From assembly GCA_937915975.1 (NCBI GenBank), contig CALGGL010000163.1, positions 1-7,377 of the forward strand: a stretch of 7,377 nt of DNA, given 5' to 3'. The notes below the pieces were generated by a model that was not told the origin of the DNA, ran no database searches, and was given only the letters and a program-made list of their open reading frames with translations. Of this stretch, positions 5,587 through 7,377 are shown piece after piece. The position numbers and the translations under genes are program-made. Every line of letters begins with the position of its first letter. The stretch's first letter is position 1. Source of the DNA: an uncultured Lachnospiraceae bacterium. Its GTDB lineage: Bacteria; Bacillota; Clostridia; Lachnospirales; Lachnospiraceae.

Positions 5587-5696
5587 AGCTGATAAGATAA
5601 TACCATCAGATTAAGATTTTATTTGATAAGCAATACAAGATGAACAAGTTAAAAAATTTTGGATGATGAGCTTACAGAGTAAAGAATTATTAAAAC

Positions 5697-5704
5697 AGGA
5701 GAGG
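5697..5704 (+). promoter_or_regulatory. Ribosome binding site fixing the ABC ATPase start
   Basis: AGGAGAGG ends five bases before the ATG at 5710 and confirms this start. It is a Firmicutes-style site and supports assigning the N-terminal part of the ORF to the Lachnospiraceae-like block. Confidence 0.7.
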
Positions 5705-5709
5705 ATATT

Positions 5710-7311
5710 ATGGATACAATTCTTAAAACAGTTGACCTGACCAAGAAATATGATGGCAGAACCGTGGTGGATAATCTGAATATCGAGATAAAAAAGGGAG
5801 AGATTTTCGGACTGTTAGGACCGAACGGTGCAGGTAAGAGTACCACCATGAATATGATATGTAATATCGTTAAGCCGGATTACGGAACGGCGGAATTTAT
5901 GGGTAAGGATTTTCGGAAGAATAAGAAGGAGCTTAGCAAAAGGCTTGGATATATACCGCAGAATCTTGCCATACACGGAAGTCTTAAGGCTTGGGAAAAT
6001 GTTGAGCTTTTCACCTCTCTTTACGGAATAAAGGGCGAGGAGTTAAAGGATAGAATTGATGAGGCTTTGGACAAATATGCGGAGTTGACGGAATTGACGC
6101 CGGCGATTTCGGAGGAGAAATTCAAACTATATATCGGAATGGGTGAAACAAAAAAAGCCTTCCGACAGTTGGACGAGCTTATAGCATCGTATCCGGACGA
6201 CTATAATTACGTGCTGTACAAGGCAGAAATGTATTGTGTGCTGAGGGATACGCTTTCCGCCGATAAAACATTCGAGAAGGCATTTAGAAAAGACGGGGAC
6301 GACCCTTCCTTGCAGTATATTTTCGCCCGATACCTCGACGGAGTAAAACGAGATACGGTCCAAGCTCTCGACTACTATTACAAAACGATTCTCAATCCGA
6401 AATCGACCTTCAACCTTCAATCAAGCGCGCTCCTGTCCGCCTCGTTGGATTCGACCCAAGCATTGAACGACACAGTCTACGATAAATTCATAGCACAATA
6501 TCCGGACGAGTATTTATCGTACTTCTGCAAGGCGATTTACCTCTATGCGAAGAATGACACAAGTTGCTACAACTACTTTAAAAAATCGTTGTCCATCAAC
6601 CCAAGCCAAGAATCGACGTGGATGACCATTTTAACATATTATTCCGAGTCTCAAAACTTGGACAGCACCATCTCCGTCTGTCAGGCCGCTTTGGAGCATT
6701 TCCCCTCCAACGTGGATTTTAACTATATGCTTGGCTATGCGAAATACGCGAAAAAGGAATATCCCGCAGCGGTAAACTCTCTTCGCAAGGCGGCGAAGTT
6801 GGCTCAAAAGAACAAAAATATACTGTTGTCCTCCCGATTGTATGGATCGTTAGGCGACTGCTACCACGAAATGGGGGAAAAAGAAAACGCTTTCGCCGCA
6901 TACGATACCGCAGTCGTCCTCGACGAATCGAATATGATGGCGCTCAACAATTACGCCTACTACCTCAGCGTCGAGAACAGAGACTTAAAAAAGGCAGAGC
7001 GTCTGAGCGGCATCACGGTGAACAAAGATCCGAAGAACGCCACCTTCCTCGACACCTACGCATGGGTTTACTTCAAACTCGGCGAGTATGGCATGGCGAA
7101 CCTATACATCGAACAGGCATATAATTATGGTGGAAAGGAGAATGCGGAAGTCGTTGAGCACTACGGCGACATACTTTACAAAATGGGAGAACCACAAGAG
7201 GCGTATCTCACCAAATGGAAAGAGGCGTTGAAGCTCAAAGAAGCGAACGGCGCGGTGGACGAGTCAAATAATTTGAGGAAAAAGGTCGAAACGGGAGTTT
7301 ATGTCGAATAA
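5710..7311 (+). CDS. In-frame chimera: truncated ABC transporter ATPase joined to Bacteroidales TPR protein
   Basis: Residues 1 to about 118 are the start of an ABC-2 type export ATPase. They show Walker A at 34-46 (GLLGPNGAGKSTT, with K43) and the Q-loop at Q84 (YIPQNLA). The signature LSGGQ, Walker B, D-loop and H-loop are all missing, so no working nucleotide-binding domain can form. From about residue 120 to 533 the protein is a run of tetratricopeptide repeats. These are protein-binding helix pairs, and the end (ALNNYAYYLS from residue 411, then FLDTYAWVYFKLGEY) is typical of a conserved Bacteroidales periplasmic or outer-membrane-associated TPR protein. That protein normally starts with its own signal peptide, which is absent here. 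Codon choice shifts at the same point. A lipoprotein start overlaps the stop, as in Bacteroidales. I infer an artificial or accidental join near 6050-6075. Each half is confidently identified; the fusion is not credible as one working protein. Confidence 0.85.
   Translation: MDTILKTVDLTKKYDGRTVVDNLNIEIKKGEIFGLLGPNGAGKSTTMNMICNIVKPDYGTAEFMGKDFRKNKKELSKRLGYIPQNLAIHGSLKAWENVELFTSLYGIKGEELKDRIDEALDKYAELTELTPAISEEKFKLYIGMGETKKAFRQLDELIASYPDDYNYVLYKAEMYCVLRDTLSADKTFEKAFRKDGDDPSLQYIFARYLDGVKRDTVQALDYYYKTILNPKSTFNLQSSALLSASLDSTQALNDTVYDKFIAQYPDEYLSYFCKAIYLYAKNDTSCYNYFKKSLSINPSQESTWMTILTYYSESQNLDSTISVCQAALEHFPSNVDFNYMLGYAKYAKKEYPAAVNSLRKAAKLAQKNKNILLSSRLYGSLGDCYHEMGEKENAFAAYDTAVVLDESNMMALNNYAYYLSVENRDLKKAERLSGITVNKDPKNATFLDTYAWVYFKLGEYGMANLYIEQAYNYGGKENAEVVEHYGDILYKMGEPQEAYLTKWKEALKLKEANGAVDESNNLRKKVETGVYVE
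6050..6075. other. Probable right junction between two source genomes
   Basis: ABC-family similarity stops after ELKDRIDEALD, and TPR-family similarity starts at about EALDKYAELTELTPAIS. Both protein families often have an 'EALD'-like stretch here, so the join probably lies in a few bases shared by both genomes (gaggctttgga). GC content and codon use rise directly afterwards. Confidence 0.65.
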
Positions 7312-7377
7312 ATGGATAAAAATAGTCGCAGCGGCATTGATAGGCGTGCTTCTCCTTCCGTCGTGCAAGATGAGGAG
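7301..7377 (+). CDS. Lipoprotein, N-terminal fragment (Bacteroidales, DUF4292-like by context)
   Basis: Only the first 25 residues are in the window; the gene runs off the right end. They form a clear lipoprotein signal peptide: basic start (MSNKWIK), hydrophobic core (residues 8-19) and lipobox LPSC with the lipidated Cys at residue 22. It would be anchored in the outer membrane or inner membrane after signal peptidase II cleavage. The ATG overlaps the end of the TPR gene by 11 bases, and GGGAG (7293-7297) sits just upstream, which points to translational coupling. In Bacteroidales the homologous TPR gene is often followed by a DUF4292 lipoprotein and then an EnvC-like M23 peptidase. The DUF4292 assignment rests on that synteny alone. 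Confidence 0.7.
   Translation, partial: MSNKWIKIVAAALIGVLLLPSCKMR

Noticed and set aside
5663..5740. 25-codon ORF overlapping the ABC ATPase start
   Set aside because: It has no ribosome binding site of its own and extends into the ATPase gene, whose AGGAGAGG site and protein match are clear.
1..7377. Genomic island, transposon or CRISPR explaining the mixed content
   Set aside because: I see no transposase, integrase, attachment repeat, terminal inverted repeat or repeat-spacer array. The two breaks cut genes without the marks of a mobile element.

Overview
The window looks like a metagenomic contig that joins DNA of three different origins. I infer this from composition, codon choice and broken gene ends; I could not run a database search. 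Bases 1 to about 980 are very AT-rich and carry, on the minus strand, an arginine deiminase-like gene that lacks its N-terminal part. Bases about 980 to 6060 read like a gut or rumen Lachnospiraceae (Butyrivibrio/Pseudobutyrivibrio/Roseburia type): AGGAGG ribosome binding sites, compact plus-strand genes, U-tailed hairpin terminators and an anaerobe's oxygen-defence genes. Bases about 6060 to 7377 are richer in GC (CTC, TCG, ACG, CCG codons) and match a Bacteroidales locus: a tetratricopeptide repeat protein followed, with an 11-base overlap, by a short-signal lipoprotein.

Layout of the middle block: a rightward terminator (1062-1094) ends an unrecognised partial gene. A small transcription unit follows, with a promoter at 1301-1328 and a 49-residue single-pass membrane protein (1416-1565). 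Next come a 26-codon ORF with a good ribosome binding site (1633-1713) and an aldo/keto reductase-like protein with a C-terminal two-cluster ferredoxin domain (1718-2812). Then a Fic-fold protein (2969-3910) sits behind a perfect 12-bp inverted repeat, with an RNA 2',3'-cyclic phosphodiesterase (3921-4427) ten bases downstream. After that is a rubrerythrin/desulfoferrodoxin pair (4527-5455) closed by a strong terminator (5485-5520). Last is the N-terminal third of an ABC transporter ATPase (from 5710), preceded by a 16-bp palindrome and an 11-bp direct repeat.

The rubrerythrin and the desulfoferrodoxin form a clear functional unit: superoxide is reduced to peroxide and the peroxide is then reduced to water, as strict anaerobes do. 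The ABC ATPase does not reach its signature motif. It runs in frame into the Bacteroidales repeat protein at about 6050-6075, where both partners can encode an 'EALD'-like stretch. I read the resulting 533-residue ORF as a joining artefact and not a natural fusion.

The most interesting biology is the Fic protein. Its motif reads QIFIDGNKR, so the catalytic histidine is glutamine; the second motif arginine is missing and the inhibitory motif is also altered. Next is the aldo/keto reductase domain, in which two of the four usual catalytic residues appear replaced. I see no RNA genes, CRISPR arrays or insertion sequences.
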